Notes under the pieces: generated by a model
What the model was told of the DNA's origin: nothing
Databases searched by the model: none
Seen by the model: the letters and a program-made list of their open reading frames with translations, nothing else
Made by a program: the position numbers and the translations under genes
Part shown: one piece after another, positions 22,613 through 34,002 of the stretch
How the letters are laid out: each line of letters begins with the position of its first letter
How positions within the stretch are numbered: the first letter of the stretch is position 1
Assembly: GCA_027422505.1 (NCBI GenBank)
Contig: JAPQWV010000001.1
Span: forward strand, 6,324,001 to 6,388,000
Source of the DNA: Craterostigma plantagineum
Taxonomy: Eukaryota > Streptophyta > Magnoliopsida > Lamiales > Linderniaceae
DNA: 64,000 nt
Direction of reading: 5' to 3'

Positions 22613-22770
22613 GGTTCCAGTTTGTCGGCTTTACCATCTTCACTTTGGGAAAAAAAAAAATGAAACTATATGCCTTTAAACTCGTGTACAAGATCATAAA
22701 AACAATTGCCTCTTATTTTTACCTACTTCTGTGAACAACAAATTGAATACCAAAACTAAGCCACATAAAA

Positions 22771-23421
22771 ATGGCTTCAACATCCATGGCGATAAGAAAG
22801 TCTGGCCTTGAACATAAAAATTGCCCCTTCTTCTTATCCTTCTTCATAAGCATCATAATCGCAGCGCAGGCCCTCGATTCGAACAACGCTTCGACATTAT
22901 TACAAGATTTCTGCGTCGCCGACTTCACAAAAAACGACGAAAACGGCGTATATCCATGCAAGGACCCTTCAATCGTCACGGCGGACGACTTCTACTACGC
23001 CGGAAAACTCCACATCCCGGGAACAAACACGTCAAACATGTACAGAACATCCCTAAAGCCCGTGGGCGCGCTCCAAATCCCGGGCATCAACGCCCTCGGG
23101 ATTTCGCTCGCGAGGCTCGATCAGGAGCCCAACGGCTACATTCCGCCCCACGTCCACCAAACCGCCACGGTGGTCGTGGTGGTCCTCGAGGGCTCGATGG
23201 AGGTAGGGTTTGTAAGCTCACGGCTCGATGAGACGGTTCTTTACGTTAAGACGCTCGGAAAGGGCGATGCCTATGTTGTGCCTCGGGGATTGGTTCATTA
23301 TCAGAGGAATGTGGAAAATTCGCCTACGTCGGCATTGATTGCTTTCAACGGCCAGGATTTGGACACTGAGGTTTTTAACGGTGGGCTCTTCGGGCCCGAG
23401 CCCAAGATCAACGGTGAATAG
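22771..23421 (+). CDS. Germin-like protein (cupin), atypical: one metal ligand replaced and short C terminus
   Basis: 216 aa, single exon. Residues 1-35 include a hydrophobic signal peptide (FFLSFFISIIIAAQA), so an apoplastic protein is expected. Cys48 and Cys63 are the conserved disulfide pair (LQDFCVAD … YPCKDP). Germin box 1 reads GYIPPHVHQTATVVVVVLEG: His127 and His129 are present, but the usual ATE glutamate is Val134. Box 2 reads GDAYVVPRGLVHYQRN with His176. Germins bind Mn through three His and one Glu and act as oxalate oxidase or superoxide dismutase; loss of the Glu makes normal activity doubtful. The protein stops just after the FG.xPxIN region, about 30 residues earlier than usual. 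The start codon is preceded by a second in-frame Met at residue 6. Confidence 0.88.
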   Translation: MASTSMAIRKSGLEHKNCPFFLSFFISIIIAAQALDSNNASTLLQDFCVADFTKNDENGVYPCKDPSIVTADDFYYAGKLHIPGTNTSNMYRTSLKPVGALQIPGINALGISLARLDQEPNGYIPPHVHQTATVVVVVLEGSMEVGFVSSRLDETVLYVKTLGKGDAYVVPRGLVHYQRNVENSPTSALIAFNGQDLDTEVFNGGLFGPEPKINGE

Positions 23422-23499
23422 TTTGCTGCTGTTTTAGTCCCATGGTGATAATATATTATACACTAATGTCATTCTTGGCTTCGCCTTGCCCAATGAATT

Positions 23500-23505
23500 A
23501 AATAA
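23500..23505 (+). promoter_or_regulatory. Possible polyadenylation signal of the germin-like gene
   Basis: AATAAA lies about 80 bp after the stop codon. Plant signals are loose, so this is only suggestive. Confidence 0.4.
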
Positions 23506-23836
23506 AACCCTTATACTTAAGCACATGTTTTTTTTTCAAAAGAGGTATCCCAACAATATCACCTAGTCCCGCACTAACTTGAACCTCATTTTCGGTTATT
23601 GGATGATTCTGGACGCAACTCGCAAGGTCGGATTTTGACCAGTGCATCTTGGTCTATTGCATAGGCCCATTTTTAGGGCCTAATTTTTCGGACTTAATAT
23701 CATATACACGTAATCAAAATATATTTTTAAGGCTAATTTTTATGGCGTTGTAAAAAATATATATTATTTATGGCCATTGATAGGACCACAAATTTTCACG
23801 GTCTACTTGAGGGCCTTACTTTGTTAAAAGAACGGG

Positions 23837-24160
23837 CACTAGTAGAGAAAAACATAATAGACACGGAAAATTCGGTGCTTAAACCAAAATTTCATATATA
23901 TGTTGAGTCATTACACACAGAATTATATGTCTGATTGTGTAGTTGTTGTTCTCGTATCAAATTTCGACATGGATAGAATATCGTTTCTAATTTTGTCACA
24001 TTTCCGTTTTTATTTATGAATCTAATGCGTTTCTGAATAAAAACATAACTTTATTTTGAAATAAAAATAAAAAACTGCCTGTGAATCCATTTGCTCATAT
24101 TTAGACACGAAACGAATCCATATCAATTTTTCGTATCTGATGCTATGTTTTCTTGTTGTG
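23837..24160. mobile_element. CACTA-family MITE (about 324 bp)
   Basis: The left end is CACTAGTAGAGAAAAACATAATAGACACGG and the right end is ATGCTATGTTTTCTTGTTGTG. The interior has the same TTTCCGTTTTTATTT and AGACACG phrases as 8685-9012. Flanks GGG / GGA could be a decayed 3-bp duplication. Confidence 0.65.
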
Positions 24161-24417
24161 GGACACAAAAATTAGAAAATCGACGAGACTAATAATTTCC
24201 TTATGCATCTCGTCTAAAAAATGTGGGATATGGAATGACTACGGCTACTTCACATAACTAATTTCAGGTCTATATGTCTCGTCCCATATTCTTACAGCCT
24301 ACGACAATAAATGAATCCAAAGTGGATTCAAACTCATGAACTCCACAGCTTTTGAGTTTGATTAAAACATAAACTGCCATTATATTCCCATCTCTTTCAA
24401 CTATATAATAACAATCA

Positions 24418-24932
24418 TTACAACCGATAAGAAACAATCCCCGAGACTCTCATAAAAAATTCATCGACTATAACTAAATCCTCCCCTTCATAATGCAAGT
24501 GAGATCGCTTCTTCCATTTCTGACAATAATAAGAACCATCATTCTCTCTCAAGCACGGACCATCCTTTCTAATAAGCCATACGCATTGGCCACTGCAACG
24601 ACCGTACAATCTCCGTGTAATAACTCCATAGACTCCATTTTACCGTTAGATGTGTAGAGATCGCAGTAATATTTCTTGGTTCGAAATAGGTTTTCTTCAA
24701 AACTCCAGCGAATGCCTTGGCGGTAACCTAACTCGTGGGTTCCCAGACCACCGCCTGGTGAATAGCAGTTTGCCCTGATGATTTCATTGGGAACGACGTC
24801 GTTTTGAATCACCAGTTCTACTCTTGGGAAGAGTCTCCATTTGGCCTCGGCTGTGATTGGTTTGACCGTGAGGATTAGAACGAACAAGAATGAGGTTTTG
24901 AGAATAAGGTTTTCTATGTAATGTTTTATCAT
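24418..24932 (-). pseudogene. S1-like gene with one frameshift
   Basis: ATG at 24932. The signal peptide (TSFLFVLILTVKPITAEA) and first half of the core (PRVELVIQNDVVPNEIIRANC, ELGYRQGIRWSF, YYCDLYTSNG) are in one frame. From about 24,635 the family pattern continues in another frame (GVYGVITRRLYGRCSGQCVW, KDGPCL, YYCQKW). The shift lies in or near GGTAAAATGGAG and equals two extra or one missing base. The tail after YYCQKW is unusually long (about 35 residues). All family cysteines are otherwise present, so this looks like a recent loss or a base-calling error. Confidence 0.8.
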
Positions 24933-26403
24933 GGTTTAAGTAAAAGAAAGAAAATATACGTATTTAATGTTGAAGACTGTTTAAAGCTTGATTTTTTATT
25001 TTTTTTTTTAATTGTTGCTTTGTGAACTGTTCTCGTACTTGGTGAGATTTAAGGAAGGAAGATTGATTACTCAAATCTCTATCTCATATGTGAATTAGTA
25101 ATTTAAAGTATGTAATATTTTGAGCAGTGTTATTTGAGTACAAGTTGACTTGTGATAATTATTTCGACGATGATATTATTAGCAATCGACGGGTCCCATC
25201 TAAATCAATTGGTGATAGTTAAAGAAAGATATATAAAGTAGATTCACGAGCTTGAATTATCCGATAAGCCCATAGAAATTAAAAATATATATATTGCAAT
25301 TACAAGAAGTCACATCCTCTATCTAGTAAATATTTATTTATATTAAAATTAAATTGATAGTGTTAGGATCGGTTTAGTGTTTAGCAGAGAGGGTGAAATA
25401 AACACTTTCGAAAACTATTATAATTCTTGAGTTGTAATAACCCGAGCTCTTGAAAATTTTTAACCATTGAGAGATTAAGCGAGTTTGGATTTAAAACCAA
25501 GTGGAAAATACTCGACTTAATCTTCTTAAAATCGGTTTTATGAAGCTACTTAAAAATACTTGAAAATAATGCAAGATGAAAACCGGTTTTGGTTGAATCA
25601 TTTTATCGAACACCTAAAATGCTTCAATATACTAGATATGTATGAATGCAATGCACGGGACTCGATTTGTTTATTGAAGTTCGGAGTCTCAATACTCATA
25701 CGTATCCCCTTCTTCCCCGCAAGGAAGGCTCTCACTAGAAGACTCGATTTACATATTACGATGTACAACGTTCCATAGCTAGACTTACACAATATAACCT
25801 CCCAAGCTATATTTCGCCAACTAAACTTCCTGGCACTCAACCACAGTCAGCCATTTAGAGTCCACCGTCTTCGGCCATTATTAAAGTCGATCGGAACGTC
25901 TCTCTACCGTTAGCTTTTTAAGTCCACCGGTAGAGTTATTTCGCTATACGATGCCGCCACCCTACTAAAGGCACTTCTTTTACGTCTATGATAGAATAAT
26001 AATTATCATAATATTTGACCTTATATTGATTTATGATATATGTTGTGCTTAATTACTATTTTATTTAATGTTTAGGTTAAATATGTCAATGGAGATCCGA
26101 CACCAATGATAACGAGCCAATTATGGAGAATCATCCTGATTGTCGAAGCATTTATTCTAGCAATTATGAAGAAGAGAAAATCATGGACACGCAAGTGACC
26201 GAGTAGTATAAATTAAGAACTCATTGTTGCTCAAAAGAACACATTTTATCTTATCTCTTATATCTTTTCTTTACCAAAATAAGTTCTTAGAGTAATTTTT
26301 CATTTCGGCGAGCTATCGATTGTTGTTGCTATTTCTGATTTCTCAGTTATCTTCTTCATAACATATGATTTCTTTATAATAAAAAAGAGAAATTGTTTAG
26401 CTT
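24933..26403. other. Intergenic DNA, no recognisable gene
   Basis: AT-rich, with short ORFs that show no family I know. At 25,371 the sequence TGTTAGGATCGGTTTAGTG looks like an LTR start, and TGATAG occurs both just before it and at about 25,990. No CA-ended partner is present, so I did not call an LTR. Confidence 0.4.
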
Positions 26404-26558
26404 AACGTGATTACCTTTTGATCAAGCAAGAGTTGTATCGTGGTCTTGGGAGATCAAGAATATTCACGAAACAGTCGACCAAAATTGAACGTGATTACCT
26501 TTTGATCAAGCAAGAGTTCGATCGTGGTCTTGGGAGATCAAGAATATTCACTAAACAG
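26404..26558 (+). repeat. 84-bp tandem duplication ending at a splice-donor-like site
   Basis: AACGTGATTACCTTTTGATC to TTCAC(G/T)AAACAG occurs at 26,404-26,475 and 26,488-26,558, separated by TCGACCAAAATTG. Only a few bases differ. The second copy ends AAACAG|GTAGTA, a plausible splice donor. I could not assign it to a gene. Confidence 0.8.
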
Positions 26559-26958
26559 GTAGTAAATATATCGATCATTTATGTGATGAAATTATTGATA
26601 ACCATTTTACCTAAATATGTTTAAAGGCTAATAGTTTGTTCTAGTCAGAGGAAAATTGAACCCCTAATTACATGGGATATTTTAAAAAATGAGATTACTT
26701 TTGAATTCTTTTAAAAAAATAAGAACTTCTCCAAGTCAATTTAAAAAAGAACATGTTTAATTAACTAAACCCCTAATTAATACCTAAATAAATAAAAAAA
26801 GAAATATATATATAAAATAACGGAAAAACGCACTCACCTCATTAACGCACCCACCAAGCACCAAACGAGATCTTGACGGAAAAACGAGCTGAAGCATCCG
26901 TCGAAATCGAAACACCCAAGCTCCAAGAATCCCAATTTCGTTCCTGAACGCATATACA

Positions 26959-27434
26959 GTAAGTTTCGTTTATGTTAACGCCGGTTACTAGTATACATTA
27001 TCGGGCATTGTAATTTCCGTTCATGTTAACGACATTTACATTTCGAGCATCGGGTATTAGATTTTCGAAGGTTTGGGTAGTTATGGGTAGCATTTTCACC
27101 GTAGATCTGTGCGAATTTGCAGAAAAATTTCGTTTTCCGTTTATTCGAGTTCATTATTCGATTTTTTTTACTCGAAAATGTCACTCGGATACGTTATTTT
27201 GGCAACTTTCAATTCGGACATCATACTCGAATAAACTCGAAAAGATTACTCGAATAATACTATTGTTTATTAAATTTTACACGTATATATTATTCGATAT
27301 TATTATTCGAACATCTCATTGGAGTTTTTATGTTACTCGAATTGTTTACTCGAATAAATATTATTCTTCGAATATTTTATTTATTCGAATAATGCATATT
27401 GCAATTAATTAACAATGATTTATTTCATATGCAG
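26959..27434 (+). other. Putative intron in the 5' leader of the MULE transposase
   Basis: The donor CA|GTAAGTTTCG at 26,959 and the acceptor CATATGCAG at 27,434 frame a 476-bp T-rich stretch just before the first good ATG (27,438). Confidence 0.5.
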
Positions 27435-27437
27435 GTT

Positions 27438-29728
27438 ATGCCGACCAGCATCATGATTGATTATGATGGAGAATGGATAATTGGGAATGATAATAAATGG
27501 ATATGGGTTCCAAGGATGGGAACAAATATGAAGCCCATTGGGTTCGATGTCGATTGTTGTTTGCTGAACGATCTGCGGAACGAAATATACGAGACTATTG
27601 GCGTAAGCGGGAGGCCGGAGTTAAAGCTTAGTTATCAGCCATCTATGAGAGGTATGGAAGGGTGTGCTCCGTTGTATATAAAGATTGATCGAGAGTTGAA
27701 GGGTTATATTTACTTAGGGGGTCCAATGGGTAGACCGATTCTCCGTGTGGAGATTGGACTCCCTACGACCCTCCACCGTCAAACTCTTGCGGATGATGAA
27801 GTTGGTCCCGTTCCAATTGAGGTTCGTAGCGGTGGAGGTGGTTACATCGATGATTATTTTGACCGTATCATCGACTTTGGCGGATACGAAGATGCGAATT
27901 ATGGGGGTGAAGGTCAAAATGAGGCGAACGACCGTGATGAGAATGTTGCATCACGGCAGAACGTGCACGTCAATTTTGATGGTGTAAACGGAGAAAATGC
28001 GGACGGAGATGATGAGGAGGAGGAGGAAGAGGAAAATGCAATTATTCCTAGCTATCGGTATTCTTTTACCGATGGTTCCACCATGAAGGTCGGTGATGAA
28101 TTCGAGGATAAGAATGCCGTCAAGAATATGATCCAAAGAGTTGCTATAGAGGCATGCTTCGAGGTCAAGATTATAAAATCTTCCCGATCGTACTATGGCG
28201 TGAGATGTAAAGAGGATGGATGTACTTGGAGGATATGGACGGCGAAGATTAAGGATACATCCGTATTCTCGATTCGTACGTATTGCAACACACATACGTG
28301 CGACCTTGCAAAACGGAACGCAAGACTCACTCAAGCATCGTCAACCTCCGTGAGTGATATGCTGCTTGAATCTTTTCAGGGTTCAACAAGTACACCGGCC
28401 CCTAAACTCATTCAAACAATGATGAGAAATCGTGGGATCGAAGTTTCATACTTCAAAGCATGGAAAGGAGGCATTTTAGCACAAAAGGCAATGAAGGGTG
28501 ACCCCGATGAGAGTTACAAGTTGTTGCCGTCATACCTGTCGACGTTGAGAAGAGTGAATCCGGGAACATTAGCAAGTGTATATCTGGACGACGAGCGGAG
28601 ATTTAAACACGCATTCCTATCCCTTGGTGCTTGTATTGCGGGATACCGTCACATGAGGAAGGTTGTTTGCATAGACGGTACTTGGTTGAAAGGAAAGTAT
28701 GGGGGTACGTTGCTCATTGCATCAGCGGAGGATGGCGACCGCCATCAATTTCCTTTAGCTTGGGGCATAATTGACAATAACGAGTGCATATAAGCTTGGT
28801 CGTGGTTCTTGAACGAGCTCTTGCAAGTCGTACCCAACGAGGACGATCTTGTCATCGTATCCGACAGATCTGCTTCAATCAAAGCCGCCGTTGCAGACGT
28901 CTACAATCGTGCGCACCACGGTCATTGTATTTGGCACCTGTCACAAAATATGAAAGGCAGGTGTAAGAAGCAGGGTGCAACGAGACGTTCATACACATTA
29001 CTAAAATATACAAGCAATGCGACTTTGATTCACAATATGGTGATTTTGAGAATAGGTTTCCCACCGCATACGCGTATTTGCAAAGACTGATACTAAGGAA
29101 CGATGGAGTCGAGCCTATTCTCCGACGTCTCGCTATAACATCATGATTACGAACGGGGTGGAATCGATTAATGCAAGACTCCGCGAAGAAAGAAAGCTAC
29201 CGATCATTGCGCTTCTTGAATCGATACAGAGGATGACGGCGGATTGGTTTGCTAGATACAGACAGCAATCTGGACAAGCAACCACGGAATTTACCCCGAC
29301 GGTGGAAATGAAGCTCCGTGAGAGGTATGAGCTAAGTCAAGGGTATGAAGTACATGAAATCGCTCCGCATGAGTACGATGTCTGATCTCCGGGGGGTCGT
29401 GCCATTGTTAACTTGCGGTCGAAGACTTGTACGTGCCGCCAATTCGACATCGACAGGATTCCTTGTCCACATGCAATCGCGACGAGTCTACGAGCGAACA
29501 TGAGGTTCTACCCATTGTTCGGAATATTATTCTGTCCTAATGTGGCGTTCTGCTTATCACGGACGAGTTATGCCGGTTCCGGATCAAGCCGAGTAGGATA
29601 CCTCGGATCAATTGGTGTTGCCGCCTCTGTTCGTAGCAAGGCTTGGTCGGAGAAAAGAAAAGAGGTTTCCGTCCGTCGGTGAGTTTGGTCGTAGACATTA
29701 AGTAAATATTGATGTATGAGTTTGTATG
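27438..29728 (+). pseudogene. mudrA-type MULE transposase (premature stops and frameshifts)
   Basis: From ATG 27,438 an acidic N-terminal part (with a run of Glu near 28,010-28,035) leads to the MuDR N-terminal zinc-binding-like domain (DGSTMKVGDEFEDKNAVKNM; VRCKEDGCTWRIWTAKI). Next comes the MULE DDE domain (KVVCIDGTWLKGKYGG, FPLAWGIIDNNEC). TAA at 28,791 closes the frame, but homology goes straight on (AWSWFLNELL, LVIVSDRSASI, HCIWHLSQNMKG). After a frame change near 28,980 it continues (FENRFPTAYAYLQR, NGVESINARLREERK). TGA at 29,383 precedes the SWIM zinc finger (CTCRQFDIDRIPCPHA). The usual MULE tail (LPPLFVARLGR… RFPSVGEFG) ends at 29,728. The transposase binds the termini and cuts; this copy cannot. 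Confidence 0.88.
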
Positions 29729-30705
29729 AGTTTGATGTATGAGGTTGTATGAGATTGATGGATATTGTGAGTATGGCTTGATGGTTGCTTTTTTCACTGT
29801 TATTCGAGTAAACAACATGACTCGAATACTACTAGAATAAGTTACTCGAATATTATAACGATAAAAAGTCGAAAATGAAAAACTGAACTTATTCGAGTAA
29901 CATAAGAACTCGAATAATTTAGAAAAAATTGAATACGAAACTCGAATAATTTCTTGCAATTCGAGTGTTGTTTTCAAAAATTTTGAATTTAATTATCTCG
30001 ATACTTAGATGTATATATATCAATATTTCGATGTTTTAGGGCCTTCATGATGTTAATAAGTCGCCTTATGAAGATTAACAATGTTTGATAAAAATCGTTG
30101 CATGACATACAATGGAATACGTTGGTAGATAGGACTTTAGTATATACATTCTCATCCACGTTGGTCAACATGTATAGAAATATCAACTTGATTTCTTTTT
30201 TTATTTATTTTTCAAGAATCTCTATAATATTTTCTTACTTAGATAGGAAACGCATTTAACATTTCATGATCATGATAAAAACAATATTTTGGATTTTTAA
30301 ATTATTCGAGTGATATACAGCACTTGAATAGTCTCGAATAGTTTACTCGAATGAATATCGTTTTGCCTGTTTCAGTTATTCGGGTACTATGTGGTACTCG
30401 GAATAAGCTCGAATACGTAACTCGTATAAATAACATTATTCGAACAAACTCTTTGACTCGAATAACAGTGAAAACCGAAAAAAAACAACTGAAACTTGAA
30501 CATTATTCGAGTACTATATGGTACTCGGAATAAGCTTGAATAGGTTACTCGAGTAAATAACATTATTCGAACAAACTCTTTGACTCGAATAACAGTGAAA
30601 ACCGAAAAAAAACAACAATTGAACCTTGAACAACCTGAACAGCAACTCAACCAACCAAAACTGAACAATTACAAATGCAAAATCTATAAAAATATCTAAA
30701 ACGGT
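29729..30705. repeat. Spacer between the convergent MULE genes, rich in TTATTCGAGT motifs
   Basis: At 29,800-29,970 and 30,300-30,620 ATTCGAGTAA / TTACTCGAAT motifs recur every 20-40 bases. A segment of about 110 bp (ATTCGAGTACTATRTGGTACTCGGAATAAGC … AACAGTGAAAACCGAAAAAAAACAAC) is repeated at about 30,378-30,488 and 30,503-30,614. No gene is present. Confidence 0.7.
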
Positions 30706-33700
30706 TCATACAATATCCCAATTGTTAAAATAAATACATATCGTCAAAAACTTTCTAAACGACTCAATTTTAGAATCGTCCAAAGCGTAGAGATCATCTC
30801 TGTTACCAATCAACAGAGACATCGCCGCCCTAAGCATGTATATACCACACTCTCCGCTATTCGAAAAATATAACAATTTCAGGTTTAAGAAAATAAGAAA
30901 GTGTGAAAATAAGAAAATTATTTGAGGACTTGTTGAGGGAACTTGGGGCACCGCACCCAAGCAAACTTTTCCACGGAATTTTGCTCCACACCTACGTGTT
31001 GAAGCATCAGAGGTATCACTTCGGCCATCGAGGAACGGCTTCATGAACCTCAAGTCCGAATCGCTGCTGCGGTCGGAATCCAAAACGAGGATGTTCCTCT
31101 CCTTGAACCGAGCGACGAGGAGCACCCAATGCGAGTTAAACGCCAATGGGATGACGGCCACATCCGCTTGGCTCCATTGAAGCGACGGCTTTCCATTGCC
31201 GTATATCGCATTGATTTCTCCCGTGGCGAATAGCTCGAACGAGGACATGTCCCACGGTCGCGGTTTGGCGGACTCCAACTTGACTGCATGTTCGAAATTC
31301 GTGTTCATGTACGCGATTCGCTCCTCATGCACGCAGTTTTCTTGCATCGCCGTAAATCCGTTGAATGCCTCGTTGTCGTGCTGCAATAATAGCATATAAT
31401 GTTATTAAACAGCAAAAAACACACATACCTCGTCCGAGATCCACACTTTCGGAGTGGACAGATCGGCAAAGAATTTCTTGTCGTACGCTTGGAGCATTCC
31501 TGCCCGTTCATCCTTTGCGCCAATTCTTGCCACCTCCACCTTGACGGCATCCCAATTCTTCACCCTCTCGCCAATGATCTGCTCTATGTTCGCGCGGCGT
31601 TGTATTGTAACGCGAGGGATCGAATCGGGCGTCGGCGTATACGGACTCGAAAGCAGCCTCGACTTCTTCTTCGCACGTTCAGTCCGTGGTCGTTTTTTGC
31701 TAACCGACTGCTCGGCCGCCGCTTTCTCCGCCTCCTCGGCCGCCGCTTTCTCCGCCGCGGCGGCCCTCTCCGTCGTCGCCTTCTCCGCCCACGCCGCCTT
31801 CTTCGCCGCGTCGACTTTCTCCGCCGCGGCCTTCTCCGCCGCAGCCCTCTCCGCCGCCGCCTTCTCCGCCGCCACGGCCGCGGCCTCCATCTCTATATCC
31901 ATCTCTATATCCATCTCCACATTCTCGCCCCGCTGCTCTCGATTCCCCGTCACGTTCTCCGCCTCCCCCTCATTCGTCGTCCTCCCCGTCGCCTCGGGTT
32001 GGTTCGGCGTCCTCCCGAACATCGGCGGCGAATGAGGAGGCGAAGGAGGCGGCATGTCCAGATCATAGCTCCTGGCAATATCCCGCACCATTGTCGGCGT
32101 CGGGATCTCAAGGGCTACAAAATTAGAGTATTATGTTGGATTTACGTAATATCAATATAATCTTATAAAATAAACATTAAGTAATACATACCTTGGAGCA
32201 CGATCGAGCGTAGCTCCTAATCTCCGCCCGCATATCCCGTACATCGCCTTCCAGCCTGTCCATTCTTCTATCGACATGGGCGATTATTGAGCCGGAAGGA
32301 GGAGGAGACGGCCTCGGATAGAAGACCTTGGAGGAGACGGCCTCGGAGGAGGAGACGGCCGAGGAGGAGACGGAGCAAGCCGATGCTCGGTGCAGTAGAC
32401 CGGCAGCCCATTTAGAAGATGCTCCACTATCCTCTGGGCTACGGCATCATCCCTGCTGCCACAAAAGCCGGCAACCGTGCGGAAGTGCCTTGAATCAGCT
32501 TCAGCATCGGTCGGTGTAAGGCAACACCGCACGTCCTGTGTATTTGTACAATTTAGAAGACGCAATCTAAATAAATCCATATTATAAATAAATATATATA
32601 CTTACATCCATCCCCACGGCACCGAATGCACGCTCGACTGCTTGCCATCCCGGAGCAGAGCTCTTGCCGTAAAATGTGGTCTTCCAATGGCACATCCGGG
32701 GTATCGGGAGCCCTTCGCCGGCTCTTCTCACGGCGAATTCCTGCCCGACGGTCGGCCAGCACTCGTACGCCGGAACCTGATAAAAGAGAGTAAACATAAG
32801 TTAAAATAAATATAATATGTCTTAAATAATACAAAACTAATTACCTGAAGCGGCATGACGAAGCCGCTGATATCGAAGGTTGTTTGGGTTTTTCCCTTCG
32901 ATGTCATCTCCATGTGCTTCCCCAAGAGGTCTTTGTTCATACCATAAACGACCTCCTCGAATGATATCATTCCCCAAAGATATTCGTTGAAGCGGTCGAA
33001 GTCCTCCACCAGATGGAGCCACTCCTCCTTGAGCTTCAAGTCCCTCTTTACCCTCCGCTCCCCTAGCACCCCGGCGGCAAAATAAAGGGCCGCGATCTTC
33101 AATTTCTCGGGATTCACTCCCAAGTCTCCACCGGCATCACGAATCATTTCCGTGACTTTCTTCTCCAAATCATCAAAATATATAACGGGCTTGCCTACGA
33201 GCCATAAAACAAACGTTAGTTTTTGAAATCGAAGTAAAAAAAAGAATCAAAATGATAAAAAAAAATAGGATTAATACTAGGCCAATGCCTCGTCGCAAAC
33301 TCGTTCGATGACGGTATCTCCGGCTCGTTAGCACCGCAGTCGAGGCCCGTGAGTAGGCAATACTCGACCGATGAAAATCTTAATGGTCGCCCACGAACGA
33401 TCATCGACTCCGGCATATACTCCACCTGCCGGCTCATCAAAAACCACAGGATCATGTTCGAGTTGTAGTGGTTTCGGACCATCTTTATCAAGTTTCCGAA
33501 CTGAGTCCGTCTGACCATCTCCTCCATTTCCTCCTCGTTCAAAAGCGTACGGATGCGTTCGCATACCGGCATGTACTGCGAGTTCAGAGCGAGGGTGGCA
33601 TGGTAGAAATTGTCCGCCGGCAACTTCGTCGGAAGATAGATCTGATAATGCAAAAACAATGAAAATTTTCTGTTATTCGAGTAAATTATTCGAGTAACAC

Positions 33701-34002
33701 GTCACTCGACACAATTATTCTAACCCTAATTACTCGAATAATTACTCGAAAAAGCGACAAAAACGATTTTCACAAAAAATCCGACCGATTACGACGTTTG
33801 CCCAACGATTTAACATCAAAATCGATCGATTTAACGCTAGAAATGAAAGATCTAACCAAGAAATTCGTTTGACCTAATCGATTTAACAAAAATCCAAAAC
33901 GCGACCAAAACTCACCGTGGCTCTACCGGCGTCGAATTGCTCATCCACCCGGTTACGTTGAGGCGCGGAAGTCTCCGATGATCTCGTTTTTATTTTCGCC
34001 AT
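30706..34002 (-). pseudogene. Ulp1 (C48) protease-like gene of the MULE, about eight exons
   Basis: ATG at 34,002. Exons I can place by GT..AG and reading frame: 34,002-33,916, 33,641-33,278, 33,194-32,845, 32,776-32,606, 32,535-32,192, 32,114-31,429, 31,380 to about 30,950, and about 30,858-30,706. Exons 2-3 encode a DUF1985-like region (FLMSRQVEYMP, FSSVEYCLLTGLDCG, RFNEYLWGMISFEEVVYGMN). Exon 5 is proline-rich and exon 6 has an alanine/lysine-rich coiled-coil-like stretch (AAAEKAAAERAAAEK). Exons 7-8 hold the protease core with His (NSHWVLLVARF), Asp (ILVLDSD) and Cys (NSGECGIYML). Ulp1 enzymes cleave SUMO conjugates; the role in MULEs is unknown. One frame change lies in the proline-rich exon 5 (near 32,310) and one near 30,950, so this copy is probably defective, although the splice sites are intact. 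Confidence 0.78.
33660..33780. repeat. TTATTCGAGTAA motif cluster in intron 1 of the Ulp1-like gene
   Basis: Several ATTCGAGTAA / TTACTCGAATAA motifs lie close together. The same motif clusters appear at 27,120-27,400, 29,800-30,620 and 34,130-34,400. Confidence 0.7.

Noticed and set aside
25371..25985. Possible LTR starting TGTTAGGATCGG with TGATAG at both sides
   Set aside because: The right-hand end does not finish in CA and no inverted partner of TGTTAGG exists, so the six-base match may be chance.
31399..32160. Plus-strand ORFs rich in Arg/Leu or Ser/Ala
   Set aside because: They mirror the alanine/lysine-rich coiled-coil exon of the minus-strand Ulp1-like gene.
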